Shown piece after piece: positions 9,557 through 20,739 of a DNA stretch of 64,000 bases. The position numbers were made by a program, and so were the translations under genes. Source of the stretch: Methylobacteriaceae bacterium. GTDB lineage: Bacteria > Pseudomonadota > Alphaproteobacteria > Rhizobiales > Beijerinckiaceae. Under the pieces are notes generated by a model. That model was not told the DNA's origin. It saw nothing but the letters and a program-made list of their open reading frames with translations, and did not search any database. How positions within the stretch are numbered: position 1 is the stretch's first letter; every line of letters begins with the position of its first letter. The stretch spans positions 1 to 64,000 of the forward strand of contig JACKJE010000012.1 in NCBI GenBank assembly GCA_020638135.1, in the 5' to 3' direction.

Positions 9557-9700
9557 GAACGACGGTCTTCTTCGGCGGCGAAAATTCCGCGACTTGCCTG
9601 AAATCCACGGGCGCGCGCCGATTCGCAAGAGGATGGGGCGGACCGCCGGGCAAGACAATCGCCGGTCCGGGACGACGGCGTCCATATGCGCAGACGATCG

Positions 9701-9715
9701 TTAACCATGCATTAA
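9701..9715. promoter_or_regulatory. CtrA binding box TTAA-N7-TTAA
   Basis: TTAACCATGCATTAA, followed by CC, is an exact match to the alphaproteobacterial CtrA consensus TTAA-N7-TTAAC. It lies 80-94 bases upstream of the likely fliO-like start at 9795 and 145 bases from the cckA start, so it could act on either gene. Confidence 0.65.
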
Positions 9716-9794
9716 CCTTCTCTCCGGCGGGGCGGCTGCCCATGTTATTCTGACAAATGCGCCTTTGTCGGGCGCGATAGGGTTGTTGTACATC

Positions 9795-11160
9795 ATGGGT
9801 TCCATGAGCACATTTCTGGCGGACAAGCCTTGGTGGGCCGGCTACCTCATAGCCGCCGTCCTGATTCTTCTGGGGCTCGCCCTGGTCACGGTCATCTATC
9901 GCGCCCTGCGCGGCAACCGGATTCGCACGAGTTCCGCGCGCGGCCGCCAGCAGCGCCTCGGCGTGGTCGACACGCATGACATCGGCGCCGAGCGTCAGCT
10001 CATCATCGTGCGCCGCGACAATGTCGAGCACCTGATCATGATCGGCGGCCCCAACGACGTCGTCATCGAGCCGGCCATCGTGCGCGCCGAGATGCGCGGC
10101 GACACGCGCGGCCCGCGTGAGCGCGAACCCGGCGCCCCGGCCTGGGCGAGCGGCGAGACGCCGTCGATCGAATCCGCGCGTCCGTTGGCGCCCGAACCCG
10201 TCGCCCCGCCGGAGCCGCCCCCGCAGGAGCCTCTCGCCCCGCCTGCGCCGCCGCCTCCGCCTCCGCCGCGCGGACCGCGCCTGCCCGATCTTTTCTCGCG
10301 CGGCAAGCGTTCGGAAGCCGCGCCGGAAGCCCCGCCGGCGCCGAAGCCCGCCGACGTCAGGCGGGAGGAGCCCAAGCCTGTCGCTCCTGCGCCGATCGCT
10401 CCTGCGCCTGCCGCGCCCCTGCGCCGAGCCGCGCCGCCTGCGCCTGCGGTCGCAAGCAAGCCTGCCGGAAGCCAAGCCTGCCGAACCGAAGGCGCGCCGA
10501 AGCCGACGCCGGCCGCGGCCAAGCCAGCGCCGTCGAAGCCGCCTGAACTCGACCTGGACAAGCTCGCCGCCGCGCCGCCGCGCCGGAGCCGCCGGTCGCC
10601 CGCCGATCAAGCCCGATTTGCCGCCGCCCTCGCCTGGCCAAACAGCCAGTCGCCCGCCAGGCCCGATCGAACCGCCGGATGCCGCCGCCGCGCCGATGCC
10701 GGATGCGCTGAAGCGCGAGGCAGCGGAAGCGCCGACCAGCCGCCGCCGCCGCGCCGCTTGCGCCAGGATCGCGCCCGCCGCCGCCCCTTCTTCCGTCCGC
10801 CCCGCCGCAGCCGCCGCCCGCCGCCGCAAGGCCCGCCAGGCGCCGCCTGCGCCGCCCGCGCCCGCGCCGCCGCCTGGCTTCCAGCGCCCGACCGCGCCGC
10901 GCCGCCGCCACCGCCGCCAGCTGCCGGCTGCGCCATGCCGCCGCCGCCGGTCGCCCGCCGCCCCGCCTCGCCGCCGCCCCCTGCCGCCCGCCGGCGGACA
11001 ATCCGGGTCGCCGACCATGCCGAGCCCCCCAGCTCCGCCCGTCGCGCCGCCCCCGCCTCCGCCGCCTCCACCGGCCAAGCCCGCGGACGACATCGACCCA
11101 CTCGCCTCGCTCGAGGAGGAGATGGCCAAGCTGCTCGGCCGGCCCGGCCCCGGCCGCTGA
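9795..11160 (+). CDS. fliO: FliO/MopB-like flagellar biosynthesis membrane protein with proline-rich tail
   Basis: Starts MGSMSTFLADKPW; a second in-frame Met lies at 9804. One membrane helix follows (about residues 15-35, YLIAAVLILLGLALVTVIY), then a FliO-type soluble core with LGVVDTHDIGAERQLIIVRRD and EHLIMIGGPNDVVIE. The rest is a low-complexity Pro/Ala-rich tail of more than 300 residues. Frame changes are needed inside this tail (about 10600-11000), because the well-formed acidic end DDIDPLASLEEEMAKLLGR is in another frame and stops at 11160. FliO helps assemble the FliPQR export gate, but no other flagellar gene is in the window and the long tail is unusual, so the name is by domain only. 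A terminator follows. Confidence 0.68.
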
Positions 11161-11177
11161 AGCTCGAACCCGAAAGC

Positions 11178-11207
11178 AAAGGGGCGGCCGAACGGCCGCC
11201 CCTTTTT
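11178..11207 (+). terminator. Rho-independent terminator after the fliO-like gene
   Basis: GGGGCGGCCG and CGGCCGCCCC pair around a minimal AA loop, with A-rich sequence before and TTTTT after. It starts 18 bases beyond the stop and may also serve the convergent dksA. Confidence 0.85.
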
Positions 11208-11230
11208 GATTCGCGTCGGTGGTCCGCCGC

Positions 11231-11647
11231 TCAGTCGTCGCGGTAGACGCGCTCGCGGCGCTCGTGGCGCTCCTGCGCCTCGATCGACAGCGTGGCGATC
11301 GGCCGGGCGTCGAGGCGCTTGAGGCCGATCGGCTCGCCCGTCTCCTCGCAATAGCCGTAGGAGCCCTCTTCGATGCGGTTGAGCGCCGAATCGATCTTGG
11401 CGATCAGCTTGCGCTGCCGGTCGCGCGCGCGCAGTTCGATCGCGCGGTCGGTTTCCGAAGACGCCCTGTCGGCGAGATCGGAATGGTTTTCGCTTTCATT
11501 CTGCAGCGCGGCCAGCGTCTCGCGGCTTTCCCGCAGAATATCGTCTTTCCAGATCAGCAGCTTGCGGCGGAAGTAGTCCTTCTGCCGTTCGTTCATGAAG
11601 GGCTCGTCCTCGGACGGCCGGTAAGTCTCGTCGACGGCGACTGTCAT
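11231..11647 (-). CDS. dksA: RNA polymerase-binding transcription factor DksA
   Basis: 138 residues. The coiled-coil region contains NERQKDYFRRKLLIWKDDIL and the tip-type acidic stretch DLADRASSETDRAIE; the C-terminal globular part is GSYGYCEETGEPIGLKRLDARP followed by AQERHERRERVYRDD. Only one cysteine is left of the usual four-cysteine zinc finger, as is common in alphaproteobacterial DksA. DksA enters the RNA polymerase secondary channel and, with ppGpp, adjusts rRNA and stress promoters. The gene lies downstream of and convergent with the fliO-like gene. Confidence 0.93.
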   Translation of the reverse strand: MTVAVDETYRPSEDEPFMNERQKDYFRRKLLIWKDDILRESRETLAALQNESENHSDLADRASSETDRAIELRARDRQRKLIAKIDSALNRIEEGSYGYCEETGEPIGLKRLDARPIATLSIEAQERHERRERVYRDD

Positions 11648-11849
11648 TGCAGGTCCGCTCCCTAGAACCTTAGACCAAAGTCGGGCGGCTTATATCGGCA
11701 GGTTTGCGTCGATACAATGACCGCGAATGGTTTTCAGATTGTTTCGCATCAATTTCGCGACGCATCATGAATTGCGCCGCACTGCAGCGAAGGGAACTGA
11801 CAGCGCACGATCGCCGGCCGCATGATTTTCGGACAGAAGACGAAAGCGG

Positions 11850-13061
11850 TCAGCCCATCGCCTTCTTCAGGTTCTCGTCGATCTTGTCCAGGAAGCCAGT
11901 TGTCGAAAGCCATTTCTGGTCGGGCCCGACCAGCAGGGCCAGATCCTTGGTCATGAAGCCCGATTCGACCGTCTCGATGCAGACCCGCTCGAGTTCGTGC
12001 GCAAACAGCTTCAGCGCCATGTTGTCGTCGAGCTTGGCGCGATGCGCGAGGCCGCGCGTCCAGGCGAAGATCGAGGCGATCGAATTGGTGGACGTCTCGT
12101 GGCCCTTCTGGTGCTCGCGATAGTGGCGGGTCACCGTGCCGTGCGCGGCTTCCGCCTCCACCGTCTTGCCGTCGGGCGTCATCAGCACCGAGGTCATCAG
12201 GCCGAGCGACCCGAAACCCTGCGCCACCGTGTCGGACTGGACGTCGCCGTCGTAATTCTTGCAGGCCCAGACATAGCCGCCCGACCACTTGAGCGACGAG
12301 GCCACCATGTCGTCGATCAGACGGTGCTCGTACCAGATCTTCGCTTCCTTGAAGCGGTCAGCGAATTCCGCATCGAAAATCTCCTGGAACAGATCCTTGA
12401 AGCGCCCGTCATAGGCCTTGATGATCGTGTTCTTGGTCGAGAGATAGAGCGGCCATTTGCGGCCCAGCGCATAGTTCATCGAGGCGCGCGCGAAATCGCG
12501 GATCGAGTCGTCCAGATTGTACATGGACATGGCGACGCCGGCGCCGGGGAACTGGAACACCTCGCGCTCGATCACCTGGCCGTCGTCGCCGACGAACTTC
12601 AGCGTCAGCTTGCCCTTGCCCGGCACCCTGAAGTCGGTCGCGCGATACTGGTCGCCATAGGCGTGGCGGCCGACGACGATCGGCTGCGTCCAGCCCGGCA
12701 CGAGGCGCGGCACGTTCCTGCAAATGATGGGTTCGCGAAAAATCGTGCCGCCCAGAATGTTGCGGATCGTGCCGTTCGGCGACTTCCACATTTCCTTCAG
12801 CCCGAACTCCTTCACGCGGGCCTCGTCCGGCGTGATCGTCGCGCATTTCACCGGCACGCCGTATTTCTTCGTCGCTTCCGCCGCGTCGATGGTGATCTGG
12901 TCGTTGGTCTCGTCGCGCTTCTGGACGGAGAGGTCGTAATATTTGAGGTCGATGTCGAGATAGGGGTGGATCAGCTTGTCCTTGATGAAGGACCAGATGA
13001 TGCGGGTCATCTCGTCGCCGTCCATTTCGACGACGGGATTCTCGACCTTGATCTTGCTCAT
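11850..13061 (-). CDS. icd: NADP-dependent isocitrate dehydrogenase, homodimeric type
   Basis: 403 residues from MSKIKVENPVVEMDGDEM, the typical length for the eukaryote-like dimeric IDH used by rhizobia. Seen are the substrate-binding SPNGTIRNILGGTIFREP stretch, the RRAT-like ALGRKWPLYLSTKNTI region, the metal-binding YEHRLIDDMVA and SDTVAQGFGSLGLMTS, and the coenzyme loop AEAAHGTVTRHYREHQKG. The enzyme oxidises isocitrate to 2-oxoglutarate with NADP in the TCA cycle. An in-frame ATG seven codons upstream exists, but MSKIKV is the family start. The same window also encodes an unrelated monomeric IDH at 14948-17169. Confidence 0.95.
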   Translation of the reverse strand: MSKIKVENPVVEMDGDEMTRIIWSFIKDKLIHPYLDIDLKYYDLSVQKRDETNDQITIDAAEATKKYGVPVKCATITPDEARVKEFGLKEMWKSPNGTIRNILGGTIFREPIICRNVPRLVPGWTQPIVVGRHAYGDQYRATDFRVPGKGKLTLKFVGDDGQVIEREVFQFPGAGVAMSMYNLDDSIRDFARASMNYALGRKWPLYLSTKNTIIKAYDGRFKDLFQEIFDAEFADRFKEAKIWYEHRLIDDMVASSLKWSGGYVWACKNYDGDVQSDTVAQGFGSLGLMTSVLMTPDGKTVEAEAAHGTVTRHYREHQKGHETSTNSIASIFAWTRGLAHRAKLDDNMALKLFAHELERVCIETVESGFMTKDLALLVGPDQKWLSTTGFLDKIDENLKKAMG

Positions 13062-13279
13062 GACGATTCCCTTGCGCAGCATGCGCGCTCTTTCCGCGCC
13101 TATTCAGGAGGCGCCTCGCGTCAGCCATTTCGCGCCCAGCAGGCGCCCTCCCGGCGCCGATCGCCACGGCGCGGATGCACTTCGCGCCGCTGCAGCAAGC
13201 CTAGCCACGCTTTTGGCGCAGGCGCCCGTTTCGAAGGCGCCGCCAGTCGGCGCGACGAAGATGACTTCGCGCCCGCCTG

Positions 13280-13592
13280 GCTTCAGACTGCACTGAACGA
13301 GCGCGCGGACGCGCTCTACGCCGATTTTCGCGGCGCAGCGCGACGGAAGAAAACCTGTCCGCGGCGCGGGCTGCGCGGCGTCGGCCGATCTGAAAAGGCT
13401 GGCGCGACAGACGAGCTGATCGCCTACGGCCGCGGCCTCACCGAAGACATGCTGAAAGCCGCCCCCGACGCCCTGCGCGTCACCAAGCGCAGCCTCGACG
13501 CGACGCTTGAGATCGCGTCCTACGACACGGCAATGGAGCTCGAGGAGCGCGGCCAGATCCAGATGGTGCGGGCGGCGCCGACGAAGCGGTGA
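13280..13592 (+). pseudogene. Enoyl-CoA hydratase/isomerase, 3' remnant
   Basis: The last 65 or so codons read ELIAYGRGLTEDMLKAAPDA then LRVTKRSLDATLEIASYDTA and end MELEERGQIQMVRAAPTKR, a good match to the C-terminal trimerisation region of crotonase-fold enoyl-CoA hydratases. Upstream of about 13400 the protein sequence does not resemble the family, and there is no room for the N-terminal active-site half before the icd start at 13061. This is a truncated gene whose 5' end was lost or scrambled. The exact left boundary is a guess. Confidence 0.5.
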
Positions 13593-13968
13593 AGGTGGGA
13601 GCGCTCCTTCTCCCGCCTGCGGGAGAAGGCGGCCTTCGCGTCAGCGAGGGTCGATGAGGGCTCGCGATATGTTGCAACGGTTGGCTGAAATAGCACACCG
13701 ATCGGTCCGGCATCGACGGCGGCCTCCTTCGCCATCGCCGCGCCGGCGAAGGCGCAGTAAAGTCAAATCCTTGGCGGCCCCGGCGCCCACTGTCGCCCAA
13801 TTGCCACTAACACTTGGAAACATAACCAGAATTTCCAAGAAGGGCTATCCGACGGTCCGTTCGCCGCCTAAGGTCAAGTCACCGTTGATCTCGCGTTTCA
13901 CAATGCTCGCTATGGCCGCCATGTGCGAGCGCGAAGGCTGAGATCGTAGAGAACATGGGGGCGTTATT
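13593..13968. other. Intergenic region with a hairpin, no gene seen
   Basis: 376 bases between the enoyl-CoA hydratase remnant and the porin gene. It contains a 10-bp stem CCTTCTCCCG/CGGGAGAAGG (13606-13629) of the kind found in dispersed intergenic repeats, and an AT-richer stretch near 13795-13850 that may hold the porin promoter. I see no convincing coding sequence. Confidence 0.5.
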
Positions 13969-14862
13969 ATGAAGCATCTCACACGCATTGCGGCGGCGCT
14001 TGCCGCGACCGCCATCGCCGCGCCGGCGCTGGCCGCCGACCTGCCGGCCCGCAAGGCCGCGCCCGCCATGGTGGCGGTGGACCCGCCGTCGTGGACGGGC
14101 TTTTACGCCGGTGTGAACCTCGGCTACCAGTTCCGCGCCGGCTGGACCGGCACGGGCGCCCTGCCGGGTTTCTTCGCGCCGACCTGGGACACGGAAATGG
14201 CGGCCTCCATGGCGCTGGCCTCCGCGCCCTATAGCGGCGGCAAGAGCGGCTCGTTCATCGGCGGCGGACAGGTTGGCTACAATATCCAGTGGCTCGGCCC
14301 GCTGGTGGCCGGCCTCGAAGCCGACATCCAGGGTCTGGCCGGCGGCGGCAATGGCGGCGGCGTGTCCGGCGGCGCGCTGATTCCGGTCCTGTTCCCCGGC
14401 GAGACGATCGTCTCCAATTCGACCGCCAGCGCGCGCGTCGATTGGCTCGGCACGTTGCGCGGCCGTTTCGGCTATGTCCTGACGCCGTCGCTGATGGCTT
14501 ACGCCACCGCCGGCCTTGCCTATGGCGGCGTCCGCTCCAGCGCGTCGATCATGCAGGTCAACCTGCCCTTCGGCGGCGCGCCCTTCACCGCAATTTCGAC
14601 GGGGGCCACGTCCGGCACGCGCCTCGGCTTCGCCGTCGGCGGCGGCGCCGAGTGGAAGTTCATGAGGAACCTCGGCCTCAAGTTCGAATACCTCTACTAC
14701 GATCTGGGAACCTCGACGCAGGCGATGACCCCTCTCGTGTTCGCGGGCCCGCCCTACGGCGATTGCCCCTTCCAGCGCACGCATTACGCCGGGCATATCG
14801 TGCGCGCCGGCCTGAACTATCACTTCAACTTCGGCGCCGCTCCGGTCGTCGCCAAATACTGA
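13969..14862 (+). CDS. Outer-membrane beta-barrel porin (Omp25/Omp31-like)
   Basis: 297 residues. A clear Sec signal peptide MKHLTRIAAALAATAIAAPALA is cleaved before ADLPARKAAPAM. The mature part has WTGFYAGVNLGYQF at the start of the barrel, alternating hydrophobic strands with aromatic girdles, and a terminal strand ending GLNYHFNF plus a short tail. The ADLPxRK...WTGFYAGxNxGY arrangement is the hallmark of the Omp25/31 family of Hyphomicrobiales, which are surface-exposed barrels in the outer membrane. A strong terminator follows 20 bases after the stop, so this is a single-gene transcript. Confidence 0.93.
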   Translation: MKHLTRIAAALAATAIAAPALAADLPARKAAPAMVAVDPPSWTGFYAGVNLGYQFRAGWTGTGALPGFFAPTWDTEMAASMALASAPYSGGKSGSFIGGGQVGYNIQWLGPLVAGLEADIQGLAGGGNGGGVSGGALIPVLFPGETIVSNSTASARVDWLGTLRGRFGYVLTPSLMAYATAGLAYGGVRSSASIMQVNLPFGGAPFTAISTGATSGTRLGFAVGGGAEWKFMRNLGLKFEYLYYDLGTSTQAMTPLVFAGPPYGDCPFQRTHYAGHIVRAGLNYHFNFGAAPVVAKY

Positions 14863-14882
14863 TCGGCTCGCTCGCCGAAAAG

Positions 14883-14913
14883 AAAAGCCCGGCCTCGCGG
14901 CCGGGCTTTTTTG
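14883..14913 (+). terminator. Rho-independent terminator after the porin gene
   Basis: AAAAGCCCGGCC, loop TCGC, GGCCGGGCTTTT, then TTG: a 12-bp perfect stem with a T tract. Confidence 0.92.
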
Positions 14914-14947
14914 TGCCGGAAGAGCGTCGCGCCCGTCCCGGCGCGTC

Positions 14948-17169
<2,222 letters not shown>

Positions 17170-17329
17170 GTTCGGGCTTCCTCGCCTGCGTCGCCGCGCC
17201 TGAAGGGCGGGCAAAATTCTGACCGGCGCCACCACTACGCATTTCGCGCCGGCCCCTCAATTAGAATTGTGTCGCATGGCCCTTGGCCGGGAAGCGCCCG
17301 TTGGCTGCGACAACATGCGCCATGGCGCA

Positions 17330-17349
17330 TATGCGCCCGACCGCATATC
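17330..17349. promoter_or_regulatory. Candidate ArsR operator upstream of the first arsR
   Basis: Inverted repeat ATATGCG-N6-CGCATAT ending 8 bases before the likely start at 17358; a perfect 16-bp palindrome ATGCGCCATGGCGCAT (17316-17331) overlaps its left arm. Position and symmetry fit autorepression by ArsR. Confidence 0.55.
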
Positions 17350-17357
17350 AAGGTGGC

Positions 17358-17654
17358 ATGGAAGATCAGGTCGCCTTTCTCTCCGCTCTCGCCGAACCCA
17401 CCCGTCTCGCGGCGCTGCGCATCCTCTGGGATGGCGGCGAGCATTGCGTGTGCGAACTCATGACCAAGCTCGGGGCGAGCCAGTCGCGCATGAGCCGGCA
17501 CATGAGCGCGCTGAAGGCCGTCGGCCTGGTCGCCGACCGCCGCGACGCGCAATGGGTGCGCTATCGCCTCACGCCTGACCTCGCACCATCTGCGCGAGAA
17601 ATCCTCGACGCCGTGATGGCGGCCGTGGCCGAGCCGAAGCGGAGGGCGGCATGA
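17358..17654 (+). CDS. arsR: ArsR-family metalloregulator (first copy)
   Basis: 98 residues from MEDQVAFLSALAEPTRLAAL. The winged-helix DNA-binding part includes CVCELMTKLGASQSRMSRH and ALKAVGLVADRRDAQWVRYRL. The paired cysteines in the recognition helix region (HCVCELM) match the CVC As(III) site of classical ArsR. I chose Met 17358 because AGGTGG precedes it and the upstream in-frame residues do not resemble the family. The stop overlaps the start of the next gene by four bases, so regulator and permease are one transcript. It likely represses its own operon and releases DNA when arsenite binds. Confidence 0.88.
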   Translation: MEDQVAFLSALAEPTRLAALRILWDGGEHCVCELMTKLGASQSRMSRHMSALKAVGLVADRRDAQWVRYRLTPDLAPSAREILDAVMAAVAEPKRRAA

Positions 17655-18706
17655 GCTTCGGATTGTCCACCCATCCGCAGCGCCCGGCGTCGTCGGCGAC
17701 ATGGATCGCCGCAACGCTCACGGCCGTCGCGCTCTGGTTCGCGCTCTATGCGCAGCTCGAACCCGTCTCGGCCTGGCTCGTCGCCCTGCTGCCAGCGCGC
17801 CGGGCAGTCCCATCGCGGAATCCTCCGCTTTTTCGTCTACGACACGCCGAAAGTGCTGATGCTGCTGACGCTGGTCGTCTTCGGCATGGGCGTGGTCCGC
17901 AGCTTCTTTCGCCGGAGCGCACGCGCGCCCTGCTCGCCGGCCGGCGCGAGGGCGTCGGCAATGTCGCGCCGCCGCCATTCTCGGCGTCTTCACGCCCTTC
18001 TGTTCCTGCTCGGCCGTGCCTTTGTTCGTCGGCTTCGTCTCGGCGGGCGTGCCGCTCGGCGTCACCTTTTCGTTCCTGATCGCCGCGCCCATGGTCAACG
18101 AGGTCGCGCTCGGCCTGCTGTTCGCGCTGGTCGGCTGGAAGGTGGCGGCGATCTATCTCGCCTTCGGCCTCGCCATCGCCATCGTCTCCGGCTGGATCAT
18201 CGGCCGCCTGCATCTCGAAGGCTGGCTGGAGGAATGGGTGCGCAACCTGCGCGCTGGCGAGGCCGACCTGCCGGCGGATCAGCAATCAATAGTCGACCGC
18301 ATTCACGCGGGCCTCGAAGCCGTGCGCGACATCGTCGGCCGGGTCTGGGCTATGGATCATCGTCGGCATTGCCGCCGGGCTTTCATCCACGGCTATGTGC
18401 CGAACGATCTGCTCGCCGCCATCATGGGCAAGGGGCCAGTGGTGGTCCGTGCCGGCGGCCGTGCTGCTCGGCGTGCCCATGTATTCCAACGCGGCGGGCA
18501 TCATTCCGGTCGTCGAGGCCCTGCTCGGCAAGGGCGCGGCGCTCGGCACCGTGCTCGCCTTCATGATGAGCGTGATCGCGCTGTCCTTCCCGGAAATGAT
18601 CATCCTGCGCAAGGTTCTGTCGCTGCGCCTGATCGCCGTTTTCGCTGGCGTCGTCGCGCTCGGCATCGTCGCCGTCGGCTATCTCTTCAACGCCCTGTTC
18701 TCCTGA
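17651..18706 (+). CDS. ArsP/YraQ-type permease (DUF318), frameshifted
   Basis: Pieces in several frames give an eight-helix permease of about 352 codons: ATWIAATLTAVALWFALYA, LRFFVYDTPKVLMLLTLVVF, the family signature TPFCSCSAVPLFVGFVSAGV, SFLIAAPMVNEVALGLLFAL, PAAVLLGVPMYSNAAGIIPV and the final LIAVFAGVVALGIVAVGYLF. FCSCS is the conserved cysteine motif of the ArsP/YraQ family, members of which export trivalent organoarsenicals. At least four frame corrections (about 17790, 17925, 17970, 18350 and 18450) are required. It is coupled to arsR upstream and a mini-thioredoxin downstream, the usual neighbours of this permease family. The exact substrate is inferred from context. Confidence 0.75.
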
Positions 18707-18717
18707 AAGGCAGACCC

Positions 18718-18955
18718 ATGAAAAACGTCAAGATCCTCGGCTCCGGCTGCAAGCGCTGCATCGCGACCGCCGACATGGCGACAGCCGAAAGCGAAGAAAC
18801 TCGGCATCGACATCCAACTCGAAAAGGTCACCGACTTCGCCGACATCGCGAAATTCGGCATCGCCTCGACGCCGGGCGTGGTGATCGACGGCAAGGTCGT
18901 CCATGCCGGCGGCCTGCCGAAGCCGGAAGACATGGCGAAATGGCTGGCGGCGTGA
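18718..18955 (+). CDS. Small thioredoxin-like redox protein, one frameshift
   Basis: About 79 residues: MKNVKILGSGCKRCIATADM, then, after a one-base frame change near 18785, KKLGIDIQLEKVTDFADIAK and STPGVVIDGKVVHAGGLPKP to the stop. The CKRC active site, the cis-proline in TPGVV and the short length match the redox-active-disulfide protein 2 family (MTH895/TM0996 type), which is commonly encoded next to ArsP/YraQ permeases. It probably delivers electrons or handles a cysteine-bound substrate for the permease; that role is inferred. It starts 11 bases after the permease stop. Confidence 0.78.
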
Positions 18956-18964
18956 GCCCGCGCC

Positions 18965-19826
18965 ATGAACGATCTGGCGACGCCCGACGCAGATGCGCCC
19001 GCTACCGCGTGACCGGCATGGACTGCAGCGCATTGCGCGGCAAAGGTCTCGACCGCTGCGCGAGGAGTCGCGGGCGTGCGCGATGCGCAAAGTGTCGATC
19101 GCCTCGCAGATCATGACGCTGCAACTGGACGATCCGCAGACTGCAACGCCCGAGATCGAGGCGCGCGCCGTGACCGCGATCGGCTACAAGCTCGACCGGA
19201 TCGAAGGACGAAGGCGTGGCCACGCCATCAGCGCATGTCGCGCCGGCCTACAGGCGCGCGCTCTGGATCGTCGTCATCCTCAATCTCGGTTACGGCCTCA
19301 TCGAGATCGTCGGCGGCCTGCTGGCCGGCTCGCAGGCGGTCGAGGCGGACGCGTTGGATTTTCTCGGCGACGGCGCCATTTCGCTGCTCGGCCTGATCGC
19401 GATCCGCTGGGGCCTGCGGGCGCGTGCGCAGGCAGCGCTGCTGCAAGGCGTGTTTCTCGGCCTGCTCGGCATGGGCGTGCTGGCGACGACCGCCTACCGC
19501 GTCTTCGTCCAGCACGCGCCCGGAGGCGGGTCTGATGGGCGTGCTCGGCATTCATCGCGCTCGTGGTCAATGTCGCAGCGGCGGTCGTTCTCATCCCCCA
19601 CCGCGAGGGCGACGCCAACGTGCGCGCCGTGTGGCTGTTCAGCCGCAACGACGCCATCGGCAATCTCGCCGTCGTGATCGCCGCCGGCCTCGTCGCCTGG
19701 ACCGGCTCGGTCTGGCCGGACCTGATCGTCGCAGCCGGCATCGCCGGCCTGTTCCTCCATTCCGCCTGGTCGATCGTCGCGCATGCGCGCGCCGATCTGG
19801 ACCGCGAAAGCCGATCGGCAGCCTGA
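18965..19826 (+). CDS. Cation efflux (CDF-like) transporter with N-terminal HMA domain, frameshifted
   Basis: The N-terminal part (YRVTGMDCSA, VSIASQIMTLQLDDP, ARAVTAIGYKLDRI) is a heavy-metal-associated domain carrying the GMDCxxC-type binding loop, though the second cysteine lies across a frame break near 19040. The C-terminal part has CDF-like membrane helices: LWIVVILNLGYGLIEIVGGL, EADALDFLGDGAISLLGLIA with the metal-site Asp residues, and, after another frame change near 19530, ALVVNVAAAVVLIPHREGDA and VWPDLIVAAGIAGLFLHSAW. The protein probably exports a divalent or soft metal ion from the cytoplasm. It follows the mini-thioredoxin by nine bases. Frame corrections are needed at about 19035, 19060, 19205 and 19530. 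Confidence 0.72.
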
Positions 19827-19849
19827 TCTTCGCTGTCTTGTAACCGTCA

Positions 19850-19875
19850 CATATATCCGCCATTCTGGATATATG
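19850..19875. promoter_or_regulatory. Candidate operator overlapping the second arsR start codon
   Basis: CATATATCC-N8-GGATATATG, nine perfect bases per arm. The last three bases of the right arm are the ATG of the second arsR, so a bound repressor would cover the translation start and probably the promoter. Confidence 0.65.
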
Positions 19876-20229
19876 GATGATTCACAGACGCTCGCGGCCC
19901 TCGCCGCCCTCGCCCAACCAACTCGCCTGCAGACGTTCCGTCTGCTGGTGGCCCGCGAGCCCGAGGGCGTACCGGCCGGCGAACTCGCGCGCCTCGTCGG
20001 CGTCCCGCAGAACACCATGTCGGCGCATCTGGCCACGCTCGCGCAGGCCGGCCTTATCGCGGGCGAGCGCCACAGCCGCTCGATCATCTATCGCGCCGAT
20101 CTCGCGCGCTTTCGCGAGACCATTCTCTTCCTGCTCAACGATTGCTGCGGCGGGCGCTCCGAAATCTGCGCGCCGCTGATCGCCGACCTCGCACCCTGCT
20201 GCCCCCCGAAAGCGAAATCCGATGACTGA
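19873..20229 (+). CDS. arsR: ArsR-family regulator (second copy) with C-terminal cysteine cluster
   Basis: 118 residues from MDDSQTLAALAALAQPTRLQ. The winged helix includes ELARLVGVPQNTMSAHLATL and LIAGERHSRSIIYRADL. It lacks the CVC motif of the first copy; instead the C-terminus holds NDCCGGRSEICAPL and DLAPCCPPK, giving vicinal cysteine pairs that probably form a differently placed As(III) site. The stop overlaps the arsC start by eight bases. A perfect nine-base inverted repeat sits on the start codon, so this gene probably controls its own promoter for arsC-acr3-arsH, separate from the first regulator. Confidence 0.9.
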   Translation: MDDSQTLAALAALAQPTRLQTFRLLVAREPEGVPAGELARLVGVPQNTMSAHLATLAQAGLIAGERHSRSIIYRADLARFRETILFLLNDCCGGRSEICAPLIADLAPCCPPKAKSDD

Positions 20230-20739
20230 TCGCATCTTCAACGTGCTGTTTCTGTGCACCGGCAATACGGCGCGCCCGTTCTCGCCGAAGGCATATTGCG
20301 CAAGGACGGCGCCGGCCGCTTCAAAGCCTTTTCCGCCGGCAGCCAGCCCAAGGGGATCGTCAATCCCTGCGCGCTGAAGACGCTCGCCGCCTACAATTAT
20401 CCGGCCGACGGCTATCGGTCGAAGAGCTGGGACGAATTCGCCGCACCCGGCGCGCCGAAAATGGATTTCGTCTTCACGGTCTGCGACAGCGCGGCCGGCG
20501 AAGCTTGCCCCGTCTGGCCGGGCCAGCCGATGACCGCGCATTGGGGCATCGAGGATCCGGCCGCCGTCGAGGGAACCGACATCGACAAGGAACGCGCCTT
20601 CGCGGAAGCCTTCCGCTACATGCGCAACCGCATCGGCGCCTTCATCGCCCTGCCGATGAAGAGCCTCGATCAGATGGCGCTGCAGAAGAAGCTCGGCGAG
20701 ATCGGCGGCATGGAAGGCGCGACAGGGGAAAAAGTCTGA
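20222..20739 (+). CDS. arsC: Arsenate reductase, LMW-phosphatase type, one frameshift
   Basis: About 172 residues: MTDRIFNVLFLCTGNTAR contains the CX5R active-site loop. A base is missing near 20272 (the sequence reads RPFSPK where R-x-x-LAEG is expected), after which LAEGILRKDGAGRFKAFSAG and WDEFAAPGAPKMDFVFTVCD continue to the stop; CDSAAGEACPVWPG carries the resolving-type cysteines. The enzyme reduces arsenate to arsenite with thioredoxin as donor. It overlaps the second arsR (ATGACTGA) and its TGA shares a base with the acr3 ATG, so the three genes are translationally coupled. Confidence 0.88.
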
